64,000 nucleotides of DNA from an uncultured Myxococcales bacterium (lineage in GTDB: Bacteria; Myxococcota_A; UBA9042; CAIXZC01), in assembly GCA_903895725.1 (NCBI GenBank), contig CAITUV010000017.1, positions 124,001-188,000 of the forward strand. The letters are read 5' to 3'. The translations under genes and the position numbers were made by a program. Each line of letters begins with the position of its first letter. Position 1 is the first letter of the stretch. The notes under the pieces were generated by a model. That model made no database searches and had not been told where the DNA came from. It saw only the letters and a list, made by a program, of their open reading frames with translations. Shown piece after piece: positions 16,999 through 25,251 of this stretch.

Positions 16999-18245
16999 CT
17001 CCCCTCCGTCTCGCGGTGGGCGCGGGCCACCCCGCGGGCAATCCGCTCCACGTCCTTGTTCGACAGGCCCGGGTACAGGGGCAGGTGTACGATGGAGCGC
17101 TCCACCTCCTCCGCTGCCGGGCACAGGCCGACCTGTCCTCCCAACTCCGGCAGCGCGCTGCAAGCGCTCATGTAGCCGGGAGAGAAGTCGACTCCGGCTC
17201 GTCGCAGCGCCCCCCCGAAGCGGGCGCGGTCCCCATGTCTCAGCGCAAAGCTCACGTATACGTGGTCCCCTTCTGCCTCGGCCGGCGCCGGCAGACCCGG
17301 CATTCCGTGGCCCTCCAGGGCTGCCAGCAGCGCGGCACCCAGCTCCCGTCTCTGCTGGTTCCGGCCGTCCACGGCATCGAGCTGGCGCAGACCGGCGCTG
17401 GCCTGGGCCTCACCCGGCAGCCAGCGCAGGGCCTCCATCCCGGCCTTTGAGGGGAGACGAATGGGCTCCTCGAATGCCCGATGCACGCGGTCCGCATCCG
17501 GCCGCGAATCGAGCCGCAACAGCGGAGTCAGGGTCATGTTGAACAGGAACCGCCGGGAGGCCAGGCTCATCGCTGCCGCCGTGACCCCCTGCTTCAGCAG
17601 GGACGAGGTCGCCGGCTTCCGGAAGTCTTCCATCTCCCTGCGCACCGCCTGCGCAAGACCCGTGTCCGACGTCACCACCATGCCGCCGGAGTAGGTCGTG
17701 AAGTTCTTCGTGATCCCGAACGTGAAGTAGGCGGCGCGGCCGACCGCTCCGGCCTTGTGCGGCCCGATACGGGCCCCGCATGCCTGGGCACAGTCCTCGA
17801 TGAGGTCGAGCCCCTTTTCCGTGCAGAGCTTCTGGAGCCCCTCCATGGGGCACGTCCTGCCGAACAGGTGCGTGGGGATCACCGCCCGCGTCTGAGCGGT
17901 CAGCACGGCCCGCACCGATGCTTCCGTCACCTCGAACGTGGCCGGGTCGATCTCCGCATAGACGACGGTGTGTCCCATGTGCCGGATCATGGCCGGAATC
18001 GCGAAGAAGGTGAACGCAGGGACCACGATCTCGCTGCCGGCAGGGTAGTCGAGCGCCTTCAGGAGCAGGTGCAGCCCCATCCTGCCGGACGGGACGAACA
18101 GCGCATGGCCCGCCCCTTCCCAGTTGGCAAACGCGGCCTCGAAGCGCTGGCGGGCATCCCCTCCGGTCCGTCCCGGGCTGACCACGTCGGCAAGAAAGGA
18201 AAACGTCTCGGAAAGGCTTGCAGTCGGTGCAAAGCGCGGGATCAT
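16995..18245 (-). CDS. DegT/DnrJ/EryC1/StrS-family PLP aminotransferase
   Basis: 416 residues, ATG with GAGGGAG upstream. Typical features are HALFVPSGRMGLHLLLKAL (47-65), PAFTFFAIPAMI, IEDCAQACGA with D151 for the pyridoxal nitrogen, and ITKNFTTYSGGMV with the Schiff-base lysine K180. Family members transaminate keto-sugars, cyclitols or other carbonyl compounds, often in natural-product or glycolipid pathways. No nucleotide-sugar enzymes lie nearby, so the carbonyl acceptor may be a non-sugar intermediate; that is inference. It has an 18-base gap from the GNAT gene upstream and a 4-base overlap with the radical SAM gene downstream. Confidence 0.85.
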   Translation of the reverse strand: MIPRFAPTASLSETFSFLADVVSPGRTGGDARQRFEAAFANWEGAGHALFVPSGRMGLHLLLKALDYPAGSEIVVPAFTFFAIPAMIRHMGHTVVYAEIDPATFEVTEASVRAVLTAQTRAVIPTHLFGRTCPMEGLQKLCTEKGLDLIEDCAQACGARIGPHKAGAVGRAAYFTFGITKNFTTYSGGMVVTSDTGLAQAVRREMEDFRKPATSSLLKQGVTAAAMSLASRRFLFNMTLTPLLRLDSRPDADRVHRAFEEPIRLPSKAGMEALRWLPGEAQASAGLRQLDAVDGRNQQRRELGAALLAALEGHGMPGLPAPAEAEGDHVYVSFALRHGDRARFGGALRRAGVDFSPGYMSACSALPELGGQVGLCPAAEEVERSIVHLPLYPGLSNKDVERIARGVARAHRETEGR

Positions 18246-18263
18246 CCTCGAACTCCCTCTACC

Positions 18264-18989
18264 TCATGAATGGCCCGGAGCGGTCTGCCCCGGTTTCTGT
18301 CCGGGGGCGCTCCACCGGTTCACCGCCTCGACCCTGGGGCTCGACATCAGGTCGAGGCGCCAGGCAATCATCTCCTTCCCGTAGAATCGGAACCGCCCCG
18401 TCTGCTCGAACCCCCACGAGGTAAGCTGCCGGGCGGACAGCGGGTTGTCGGCATCGGTCGTGATGAGCACGGCCTCGTGTCCTTCCGCTGCAAGCTGGTC
18501 GAAGAGCACCTTGTTGATGAGCCCCGAGATGCGCTTGCCGCGAAGCTCCGGCTTGAACGAGCAGAACAGCGATTCGGCGACGGTCTGAGCGGCCCCGTGC
18601 GGACGGCTTCTTCGCGAGTAGAGGAACGTCTCGAGCAGGGGACGGGCCAGGCTCGGCTTTGCCAGAAGAGCCGGGACCAGGGTCCTCCCCAGGCGGAACG
18701 CCAGTCGTCGGTAGAGGTGGCCAAACATCCTCGGGCCGTGCGTCGTGCCTGCGATGAATCCCCCCAGGCATCCCCCCTCCTCGTACACGAAGCCCCGGAA
18801 GTCCGGGTGGGACACGAGCCCCCGGTAGACCTCGACTAAGAACGGCTCTCCGAGCTGCGCCCACAGGCTCGAGCCCATGTCGGCGCGATGGAGCGCTGCC
18901 ACTTCGGGCACGTCGCGGGGCTCCATCACCCGGATCCGCAAGAGGATCTCCGGGTCCACGGGTAGGGGTTTGACCGGAGCATCGGTCAT
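18264..18989 (-). CDS. GNAT-family N-acetyltransferase-like protein
   Basis: 241 residues from the ATG at 18989, preceded by GGAGG. The fold is recognisable from IRVMEPRDVPEVAALH at the start, GFVYEEGGCLGGFIAGTTH, LFCSFKPELRGKRISGLINKVLFDQL (the acetyl-CoA pyrophosphate loop region) and AVLITTDADNPLSARQLTSWGFEQTGRFRFYGKEM at the end. It could N-acylate the amine made by the neighbouring aminotransferase; the pairing of GNAT and DegT genes is a common amino-sugar theme. The acyl donor and acceptor are not visible from sequence. It lies 31 bases after the crotonase. Confidence 0.75.
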   Translation of the reverse strand: MTDAPVKPLPVDPEILLRIRVMEPRDVPEVAALHRADMGSSLWAQLGEPFLVEVYRGLVSHPDFRGFVYEEGGCLGGFIAGTTHGPRMFGHLYRRLAFRLGRTLVPALLAKPSLARPLLETFLYSRRSRPHGAAQTVAESLFCSFKPELRGKRISGLINKVLFDQLAAEGHEAVLITTDADNPLSARQLTSWGFEQTGRFRFYGKEMIAWRLDLMSSPRVEAVNRWSAPGQKPGQTAPGHS

Positions 18990-19020
18990 GAGGCCTCCGG
19001 AGCATTCGGCAACCCACCGA

Positions 19021-19758
19021 TCATCGGCGTTCCCCTTTGCGGGGGCGTCCATACAGCCTGGTCTGGGCCCACGTAACGAAGTCCCGCCCCGTATCCCCTC
19101 CCGAGGCCTTCCGCAAGGCCTCCTTGGCCAGAGACGTTGCCTGGGCATCCCGACCGGCAACCCGGTTGGCCAACTCGACGGCGCGGGTCAGCAGCCTGTC
19201 GGGAGCCACGAGCTCGTTGACGAGCCCGCAGGCCAGCGCCTCGTCTCCGTTCAGCTCGCGGCCGAACAGGATGATCTCCCGGGCAACGGCCGGCCCGACC
19301 AGGCGCTGCAGCCTCCAGGTGCCTCCGCAGGCCGGGAGGATCCCGAGGCCTGTCTCGGGCAGGGAGAAGCGGGCTTCCGGTGCGGCGATTCTCAGGTCGC
19401 AGGCGAGCGCCAGCTCGAGCCCTCCCCCGACCGCGGGGCCGCCGATGGCTGCGACTGTCGGCTTCGAGAGCTCCTCGATCCGGTCGAACAGGGCAGCGCT
19501 CTTGAGCTTCCTCCCGTCGGCAGGCGTTCGGCTTCGAAGCTCGTCGAGGTCAGCCCCGGCACAGAACCTCCCGGCCACGGCGCTTCCCACGATCACGGCT
19601 CGCACGGATTCGTCGGCAGCCAGCTCGTCCAGAGCCGACGACATCGCATCGACCATGGCCTGTGTGTAGGCGTTGGCCCGTTCCGCACGGTCCAGCAGGA
19701 TCATCCCTGCAGCTTCCTCCCTCCGGACCACCAGGTGCTCCCGCCGCTGACCTTCCAT
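19021..19758 (-). CDS. Enoyl-CoA hydratase/isomerase (crotonase) with both glutamates
   Basis: 245 residues from the ATG at 19758, which has GGGGGAG five bases upstream; a TTG 18 bases earlier is the alternative. The fold shows FCAGADLDEL (oxyanion hole, 65-74), AVGGGLELALACD and SLPETGLGILPACGGTWRL. Both catalytic glutamates are present (E115 and E135), unlike the crotonase at 3662. The two could share the DpgB/DpgD roles, with this one as the active dehydratase/hydratase. It is the first gene of the minus-strand arm, with a promoter-like sequence at 19785-19813. Confidence 0.85.
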   Translation of the reverse strand: MEGQRREHLVVRREEAAGMILLDRAERANAYTQAMVDAMSSALDELAADESVRAVIVGSAVAGRFCAGADLDELRSRTPADGRKLKSAALFDRIEELSKPTVAAIGGPAVGGGLELALACDLRIAAPEARFSLPETGLGILPACGGTWRLQRLVGPAVAREIILFGRELNGDEALACGLVNELVAPDRLLTRAVELANRVAGRDAQATSLAKEALRKASGGDTGRDFVTWAQTRLYGRPRKGERR

Positions 19759-19784
19759 GTCTCCCCCGTCCTGCAAGCGGTTCC

Positions 19785-19813
19785 AATATCCACACCGGGT
19801 GTGCCAAAGTCAA
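19785..19813 (-). promoter_or_regulatory. Sigma-70-like promoter of the minus-strand arm
   Basis: On the minus strand TTGACT (19808-19813), 17 bases and GATATT (19785-19790) lie about 27 bases before the crotonase start. The CTTGACTT context repeats that of the promoter of the plus-strand arm at 2433. Confidence 0.45.
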
Positions 19814-19840
19814 GGAACGGGCGGGGGGGCCGGGGCAAGG

Positions 19841-21895
19841 CTACGGACCACCGACCCCGTACACCCGGGTAAACCCGTCGGAACAGACCGGCGGACCGTA
19901 GGCCGCATCGAAATCCGGCCCCTGATCGGAAGTCGAAGTCTGCGGAGGCCGCCCGCCGAAGCTCGGCACGAGCTCGTCGCCCCCGGCCTGGTCCGGACCT
20001 GAGTAGAGGACCACGTACCGGACGCCTTGCTCCCGGAGCCAGTCCCGGTCCGGAAGGCGCTCGAGCTCCCCGGCACGAAACTGCTGCTGGAGTGCCGTAA
20101 GCTCCGAGATCTGGTTGTGCAGCCCGGCCATCACGTTGGTCAGGCAGGGAAATCCGGCAACCGCCTTGCCGTGGGCCGTCTGGAAGTAAGCCTTGCATCC
20201 CCCCATGTGCGGGTCGAGCGTCAGCTCGAGGATGCCGAACCTCCCCTCCTCCCCGGAGAGGGCCTGGATGCACTCAGGAACCGCGGGAAGAGGCAGCATC
20301 TCGATGCGCTCGAAAGGCCAGAGGAGCATTCGGGACGACAGCTTGCCGATCATGCTTCCGCCGGGACCGATGGCCTTGGCCTCCGGAGTCAGCATCCCGA
20401 CTGGCGGTGCCACGGCACCGGGCTGCACGGAGGGCGGACCCCCGAAGGCACCGGGGCCGGCGAGGCCGGGCGGCGGTCCTTCACCTCCAGGAAGCCCGGG
20501 ACCCGGCCCTGGCTGCTCGGGGCCGGGCCCATCCGGACCGGGGCCCGGCAACAGACCGGGCGGCGGTCCCAGGTCGATGATGCTGGTATCGGGGGTCAGG
20601 GGCACGAAAGCGGCGGTGACCCAGAAGACCCCGACGAATGCACTGCCCGCGGCCAGTCGCTTGACCGCCGACCACTTCCCGGACAGGCCGCCGGAGTCGA
20701 GGAATCCGCGCCAGAGAGCCGCGTAGGAGAAGGCCAATCCCACGAGCAGCGGGGCCACGAACCGCTGCGGCATGGTGAGCCGCCAGAGAAGGGGCAGGTG
20801 CTCCCGTGCCCAGAGCAGCGGCATGTCCACCAGCGGCCCCTGCCCGCCCACGTACAGCGAGAACCCCAGCGTGATGACGGCCACGGGCAACCCCATCAGC
20901 CCCCACATGATTGCGTTGGGGACCTTCCGCAGCCAGCCGATCAGGGCGGGAAGGAGGACGCTCCCCACCACCAGCGCACCATCGAGCACGGTGAACGGCC
21001 AGCCCGTCGACAGCACCTCGTCCCGCGCACGCTTGCCGTCCTGGCCCAGCGTGGCGACGAGGTTGCGCAGGTGGAACAGCCCCGCCAGCCCGATTCCGAG
21101 AGCCATCACCAGGAGCGTTCGACGAAAGGTCCTGTCCCCCTCGGTGCCATGGAATGTCACCCCCCCGAACGACAGTAGCGCCCCGGCGGCCAGAAACGAG
21201 AGAACAGCAATCCCGTAATAGGCGTGGGCGAAGCTGGCAAACCCCACCAGGAATCCGGCCACGACCAGCCAGCGTCGGCTCCCCTCCAGCACGTAGCGGT
21301 TCCACGCGTACAGCGCCAGGACCAGGTAGACCAGGAACGCCAGCTCGAGGTCGAGGAGGCAGTTGCCCCGGGCCAGGCCGTAAGTAACCACGAGGATCGA
21401 AAGGGCCGCAGCCAGCAGCCCGTTGCCCGAGATGGCCCGGATCACGAAGTAGAGGGCCACCAGGGTGGCAAGCACGCCGAGCATGACCACCAGGTTGAGC
21501 GCAGCGGACGGCCCGACCAGCGGTTCGATCAGCCCCGCAAGACCGATGTGGACGATGGCCAGCGAGTAATCGAGCGCCGAGTTGCCTCCCAGCGGCAGGT
21601 TGATGCGGTCGCTCCACATGAGGGAGGGCTCTGAGTGCCACACCCATTGACTCACCCACCAGGTGAACCAGTACGTGTGCAGGGTATCGACATACTCGCA
21701 CGGAGAGGGGACGTGGATGTCGACGGGCATCGCAAAGTGAGCGCTCCGGAGCTGCCGCCAGATGTCGGAGGTCTTCCAGCCCAGGAAGGAGACCATCAAC
21801 GCCCAAGGTCCCCACGCGGCTCGGCCGCTCCAGAGCTTCCGGAGCCGGCTCATCGTTCCCGCGCCGCGAGCCCCGCCCCCAGGATTCCCGTCCAT
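19841..21895 (-). CDS. GT-C/YfhO-like polytopic membrane protein with Pro/Gly-rich linker
   Basis: 684 residues. I chose the first ATG because GGAGGGG precedes it; the ATG 14 codons later is the alternative. The N-terminal half repeats the paralogue pattern (HFAMPVDI, YWFTWWVSQWVW, RINLPLGGNSALDYSLA, LVVTYGLARGNCLLDLE). About eleven helices are followed by an extracytoplasmic part with a long Pro/Gly-rich stretch (around 450-500, PGPGPDGPGPEQPGPGPG), then GKAVAGFPC and LREQGVRYVVLYSG. The linker is absent from the three relatives. Function is unknown; membrane glycosyl transfer or lipid handling is inferred from fold only. Confidence 0.7.
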   Translation of the reverse strand: MDGNPGGGARGAGTMSRLRKLWSGRAAWGPWALMVSFLGWKTSDIWRQLRSAHFAMPVDIHVPSPCEYVDTLHTYWFTWWVSQWVWHSEPSLMWSDRINLPLGGNSALDYSLAIVHIGLAGLIEPLVGPSAALNLVVMLGVLATLVALYFVIRAISGNGLLAAALSILVVTYGLARGNCLLDLELAFLVYLVLALYAWNRYVLEGSRRWLVVAGFLVGFASFAHAYYGIAVLSFLAAGALLSFGGVTFHGTEGDRTFRRTLLVMALGIGLAGLFHLRNLVATLGQDGKRARDEVLSTGWPFTVLDGALVVGSVLLPALIGWLRKVPNAIMWGLMGLPVAVITLGFSLYVGGQGPLVDMPLLWAREHLPLLWRLTMPQRFVAPLLVGLAFSYAALWRGFLDSGGLSGKWSAVKRLAAGSAFVGVFWVTAAFVPLTPDTSIIDLGPPPGLLPGPGPDGPGPEQPGPGPGLPGGEGPPPGLAGPGAFGGPPSVQPGAVAPPVGMLTPEAKAIGPGGSMIGKLSSRMLLWPFERIEMLPLPAVPECIQALSGEEGRFGILELTLDPHMGGCKAYFQTAHGKAVAGFPCLTNVMAGLHNQISELTALQQQFRAGELERLPDRDWLREQGVRYVVLYSGPDQAGGDELVPSFGGRPPQTSTSDQGPDFDAAYGPPVCSDGFTRVYGVGGP

Positions 21896-21982
21896 CGTTT
21901 CCCCTCCGGGCAGCGGCCCCAGGCTGCCTCACCCCGCTGCTGCTGCGTCGATCGGTCCCATCGGCTCCACTCTGCCCTGGTC

Positions 21983-23827
21983 TCACTTCCCGCCGGTCGA
22001 ATAGATCCGGGTGAGCTCGTCGGTGCAAGCGGGCTTCCCGTAGGCCTCCTCGAAATCGCCCAGGCCGATACCGTCCACCCCGCCCGGAGCAAACCCGGCC
22101 GGTGCCCGGTCGTCCGCCGGCGGCTGTCCGTCCATGGGCGGAACCTCGTATCTCACCACGTAGCGCACCCCGAGCTCCCGCAGCCAGTCCGCGTCGGGCA
22201 GGTGCACCAGCTTGCCCTCCCGGTACTCCTGCTGGAGCAGTGTCAGCTCGGACAGCGTGTTGTTGCGGGCTGCCATCTGCACGCTCATGCAGGGGAAGCC
22301 GGCCACCGCCTTGCCGTGGATGGTCTGGAAATAGGCCAGGTAGCCGGCGTGGGTGTCCCGCGTCAGCTCCAGGATCGCAAATTTCCCCGCCTCGTCCGCC
22401 AGCCGCTGAATGCAGGCGGGAGTCGCCGGAGGGCGCAGCATGGCCACCGGCTGGAACAGCCAGCTCAATGCGGAAAGCCTGCCCGCCAGGGAGGCCTGCA
22501 CCTGCGTGCCCGGAGGGGAGTTGGGGCCTCCTGCCCTCGGTCCCAGGCTGAGCGGGCTGGTATCGGGCGCTAGCGGAACCACGGCCGCCGTCAGCCAGAA
22601 GGCCGACACGACGAGAAGCCCCGAGACCCACCCCTTGAAGCGCTCCCCTTCGATGCGGATGAAGGCAGAGTCGGCAAGCCCCCGCCACAGTGCCGCGTAC
22701 ACCACGGCCATGCCCAGCACGAGAGGTGCCACGAACCGCTGCGGGAACGTGAGGCGCCAGAAGATCGGCAGGTGCTGCCGGGCCCATTCCAACGGCATGT
22801 CCACCGTGGCTCCCGTGCTCTTCACGTGGAGCGTGAACCCCAGCGAGATGACCGCCACCGGAGCAAACATCAGCCCCCACAGAGGTGCATTCGGAATGCG
22901 CCGTGCCCAGGCCACGAGGGCCGGTGCCAGCAGGCCCGCCAGCACCAGAACCCCGTCCTGGAGCGTGTACGGCCACAGCAGCGGGACCGCATTCACCACC
23001 GCCTCGGCCCGGTTCACGGCCAGCAGGTTCCCGATGTTGTGCGCGTGCAGCCCCAGCGTCATCACCAGCCCGACCCCTACGACCAGCAGCGTCCGCCGCC
23101 ACATGTTCCTGCCACCCACGCCGGCAAAGGCCAGATCCTCCCGCGGCAGCACGGCAGCAACTCCCAGACAGCTCAACAGCGCCATGCCATAGTAGGCATG
23201 CACGAACCCGGTCACGGCGACCAGGAACCCGGCCAGAAGGAGCCAACGCCAGCCGCCCCGCTCCAGGTATCTCATCCATGCCAGCAGCCCGAATGCCATG
23301 TACGCCAGGAGGACAAGCTCCGGGTCGGGGAGCGTATTGCCCCGGGCAATCCCGTAAGTGACAACCAGGATCGACAGAGCCGCGCCAAGAAGCCCGCTGC
23401 CGGATACCGCCCGGACCAGGAGGAAGATGGCGACCAGCGAGACGGCCAGCCCCGCGATGGCCACGAGGTTGATGGCTGCCGAGGCCCCCACGAACGGCTC
23501 GATGATCCCGGCCAGCGCGGTATGCAGCCACGCCAGGCAGTAATCCAGGATCGAGGTCCCGCCCAGCGGGTAGTTGATCAGGTCGCTGTGCAGCAGTGAC
23601 GGCTTGCCCTCCCACGCCCAGAGGCTGGTCCACCAGGTCAGCGAGTACATCTGGATGGTGTCGATGTAGTACAAGGGATTGCGCGTGTAGAGGTCGTACG
23701 GCATGGCAAAGTGCGCCGTGGTGAGCTGGCGCCACATCTGAGAGGTCTTGACGCCCCAGAATGCGAGGAGCAGGAGCCAGGGCCCCCACACCCCCTTCCG
23801 GCTCCAGCAGGTCGACAACGGCTGCAT
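21983..23827 (-). CDS. GT-C/YfhO-like polytopic membrane protein
   Basis: 614 residues from the ATG at 23827, with AGAGGA about 9 bases upstream; in-frame sequence further up is promoter DNA. It begins MQPLSTCWSRKGVWGPWLLLL. The paralogue signature follows: TAHFAMPYDLY, YSLTWWTSLWAWEGKPSLLHSD, LINYPLGGTSILDYCLAW and ARGNTLPDPELVLLAY. About eleven helices precede a C-terminal domain with GKAVAGFPC and LRELGVRYVVRYE. It lies 87 bases upstream of the paralogue at 21895 and is divergent from the cysteine desulfurase gene. Confidence 0.7.
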   Translation of the reverse strand: MQPLSTCWSRKGVWGPWLLLLAFWGVKTSQMWRQLTTAHFAMPYDLYTRNPLYYIDTIQMYSLTWWTSLWAWEGKPSLLHSDLINYPLGGTSILDYCLAWLHTALAGIIEPFVGASAAINLVAIAGLAVSLVAIFLLVRAVSGSGLLGAALSILVVTYGIARGNTLPDPELVLLAYMAFGLLAWMRYLERGGWRWLLLAGFLVAVTGFVHAYYGMALLSCLGVAAVLPREDLAFAGVGGRNMWRRTLLVVGVGLVMTLGLHAHNIGNLLAVNRAEAVVNAVPLLWPYTLQDGVLVLAGLLAPALVAWARRIPNAPLWGLMFAPVAVISLGFTLHVKSTGATVDMPLEWARQHLPIFWRLTFPQRFVAPLVLGMAVVYAALWRGLADSAFIRIEGERFKGWVSGLLVVSAFWLTAAVVPLAPDTSPLSLGPRAGGPNSPPGTQVQASLAGRLSALSWLFQPVAMLRPPATPACIQRLADEAGKFAILELTRDTHAGYLAYFQTIHGKAVAGFPCMSVQMAARNNTLSELTLLQQEYREGKLVHLPDADWLRELGVRYVVRYEVPPMDGQPPADDRAPAGFAPGGVDGIGLGDFEEAYGKPACTDELTRIYSTGGK

Positions 23828-23954
23828 CACCAGCAATCCTCTACACACCGTCCTCACTGATCGGCGATCATCCGCAGTGGCCCCTTCCGTGTGGTCGGGG
23901 CTGTGTGTCGCAAGCATGGAGGGCCGATGATGATTGCCCCGTTTCACAAGACCC

Positions 23955-23983
23955 TGTTTAGCAACTCGGCCACCGGGCGTCAA
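23955..23983 (-). promoter_or_regulatory. Possible promoter for the gene at 23827
   Basis: TTGACG (23978-23983, minus strand), 17 bases and TAAACA (23955-23960). The -10 match is weak. It faces the membrane protein gene across a 227-base divergent region. Confidence 0.25.
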
Positions 23984-23988
23984 GTTGC

Positions 23989-24017
23989 TTGACTTGACCG
24001 ACTGCAGTTCATAGGCT
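23989..24017 (+). promoter_or_regulatory. Possible promoter of the cysteine desulfurase operon
   Basis: TTGACT (23989-23994), 17 bases and TAGGCT (24012-24017). The -35 box again has the CTTGACTT context seen at 2433 and 19813. The -10 is weak. The start codon is at 24055. Confidence 0.35.
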
Positions 24018-24054
24018 CCACCTGGGCTGGTTTGCTGCCGCCTGCAGGTGGTCC

Positions 24055-25251
24055 ATGGCCGTCTATCTCGATCACAATGCCACCACGCCAGTGCACCGGG
24101 AGGTCGTGGAGGCAATGCTTCCCTGGTTCTCGCAGCGGATCGGCAATGGGTCTGCTCTCCACTCTCCGGGCAGAGCCGCCAGGGCCGCGGTCGAGAAAGC
24201 CAGAGCGCAGGTGGCGGCCCTCATCGGTGCCGAGCCGGACAGAGTCTTCTTCACCTCCGGCGGCACGGAATCCGACAATCTTGCCATTTACGGCAGCCTG
24301 GGGTTGTTGGGAGCCGGGGCACGGTTCGTGACGAGCGCCATCGAGCATCCGGCGGTTCTTTCCTGCGCTCAGGCCCAGGAAGACGGTGGGCGGACGGTTG
24401 CCCGGGTCCGCCCTGCTCCTTCCGGCCGGGTCGATCCGGAAGCACTGGCTGCCGCCTGCAGCCCGGGACCATGCCTGGTCAGCCTGATGTGCGCCAACAA
24501 CGAGACCGGCGTGGTCCAGCCTGTTTTCGAGTCGGTCCAGGCGGTTCGGGCCGTCTCGCCCCAGGCCCTCTTCCACTCCGATGCCGTCCAGGCCGCAGGA
24601 CGGATCCCGCTTGATGTCGTGTCGCTGGGCGTGGATCTGTTGACCCTCTCCTCGCACAAGCTTCATGGACCGCAGGGAGTCGGTGCCCTCTTCATCCGGC
24701 AGGGGCTGGACCTTCCGCCCCTCCTGCACGGAGGCGGGCAGGAAGACGGAATGCGCCCGGGGACCTACAACGTGGCGGGAATCGTGGGGTTCGGTATCGC
24801 TGCCGAGCTTGCCGCCAGGAACCGGGCGGAGGACATGGAGTACGTCGCTGCCATGCGTGACCGGCTCGAAGAGGGGCTGCTCCGGCTTGCCCCTTCCGCT
24901 GTCGTGCTGGGCCGCGACGAGGCACGCCTGCCCAATACCATCAATGTCTGCTTCCCCGGTCGTGACGCACGGATGCTGGCCGCCAACCTCGATGCCCTCG
25001 GTATCTACGTGGCTACCGGCTCCGCCTGCTCCTCCGGGGACGATGCCCCGTCCCACGTGCACGAGGCAATGGGCCTCCCGGCCGATCTGTCGCGAGGTGC
25101 GCTGCGTCTTTCGCTGGGCCTCGACACCGGCGAGGACGAGGTGGAGGAGGCCTTGCGGGCCTTCGGGCAGGTGCTCGGCAACGAGAAGAGCCGTTCCGGA
25201 TCGTGGAGCGCTGCTGCCGGCAGGCTGTGGAAAAGGAGCTCTCCGAAATGA
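24055..25251 (+). CDS. Cysteine desulfurase (NifS/IscS-like)
   Basis: 398 residues, ATG with AGGTGG upstream. It converts L-cysteine to alanine and a protein-bound persulfide using PLP. Visible features: MAVYLDHNATTPVHREV at the N-terminus, FTSGGTESDNLAIYG, SSHKLHGPQGVGAL with the PLP lysine K202, and TGSACSSGDD with the catalytic cysteine C325 on a short loop of the NifS/IscS (group I) type. No iscU, iscR or ferredoxin gene is adjacent. The next gene is a PP-loop ATPase overlapping by 4 bases (ATGA), so the sulfur is probably destined for a thiolation reaction rather than general iron-sulfur assembly. Confidence 0.9.
   Translation: MAVYLDHNATTPVHREVVEAMLPWFSQRIGNGSALHSPGRAARAAVEKARAQVAALIGAEPDRVFFTSGGTESDNLAIYGSLGLLGAGARFVTSAIEHPAVLSCAQAQEDGGRTVARVRPAPSGRVDPEALAAACSPGPCLVSLMCANNETGVVQPVFESVQAVRAVSPQALFHSDAVQAAGRIPLDVVSLGVDLLTLSSHKLHGPQGVGALFIRQGLDLPPLLHGGGQEDGMRPGTYNVAGIVGFGIAAELAARNRAEDMEYVAAMRDRLEEGLLRLAPSAVVLGRDEARLPNTINVCFPGRDARMLAANLDALGIYVATGSACSSGDDAPSHVHEAMGLPADLSRGALRLSLGLDTGEDEVEEALRAFGQVLGNEKSRSGSWSAAAGRLWKRSSPK

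Noticed and set aside
20481..23789. A 1102-codon open frame on the minus strand
   Set aside because: It runs through two membrane protein genes in another frame on the same strand; the product is Arg/Gly/Ala-rich and has no plausible domain.
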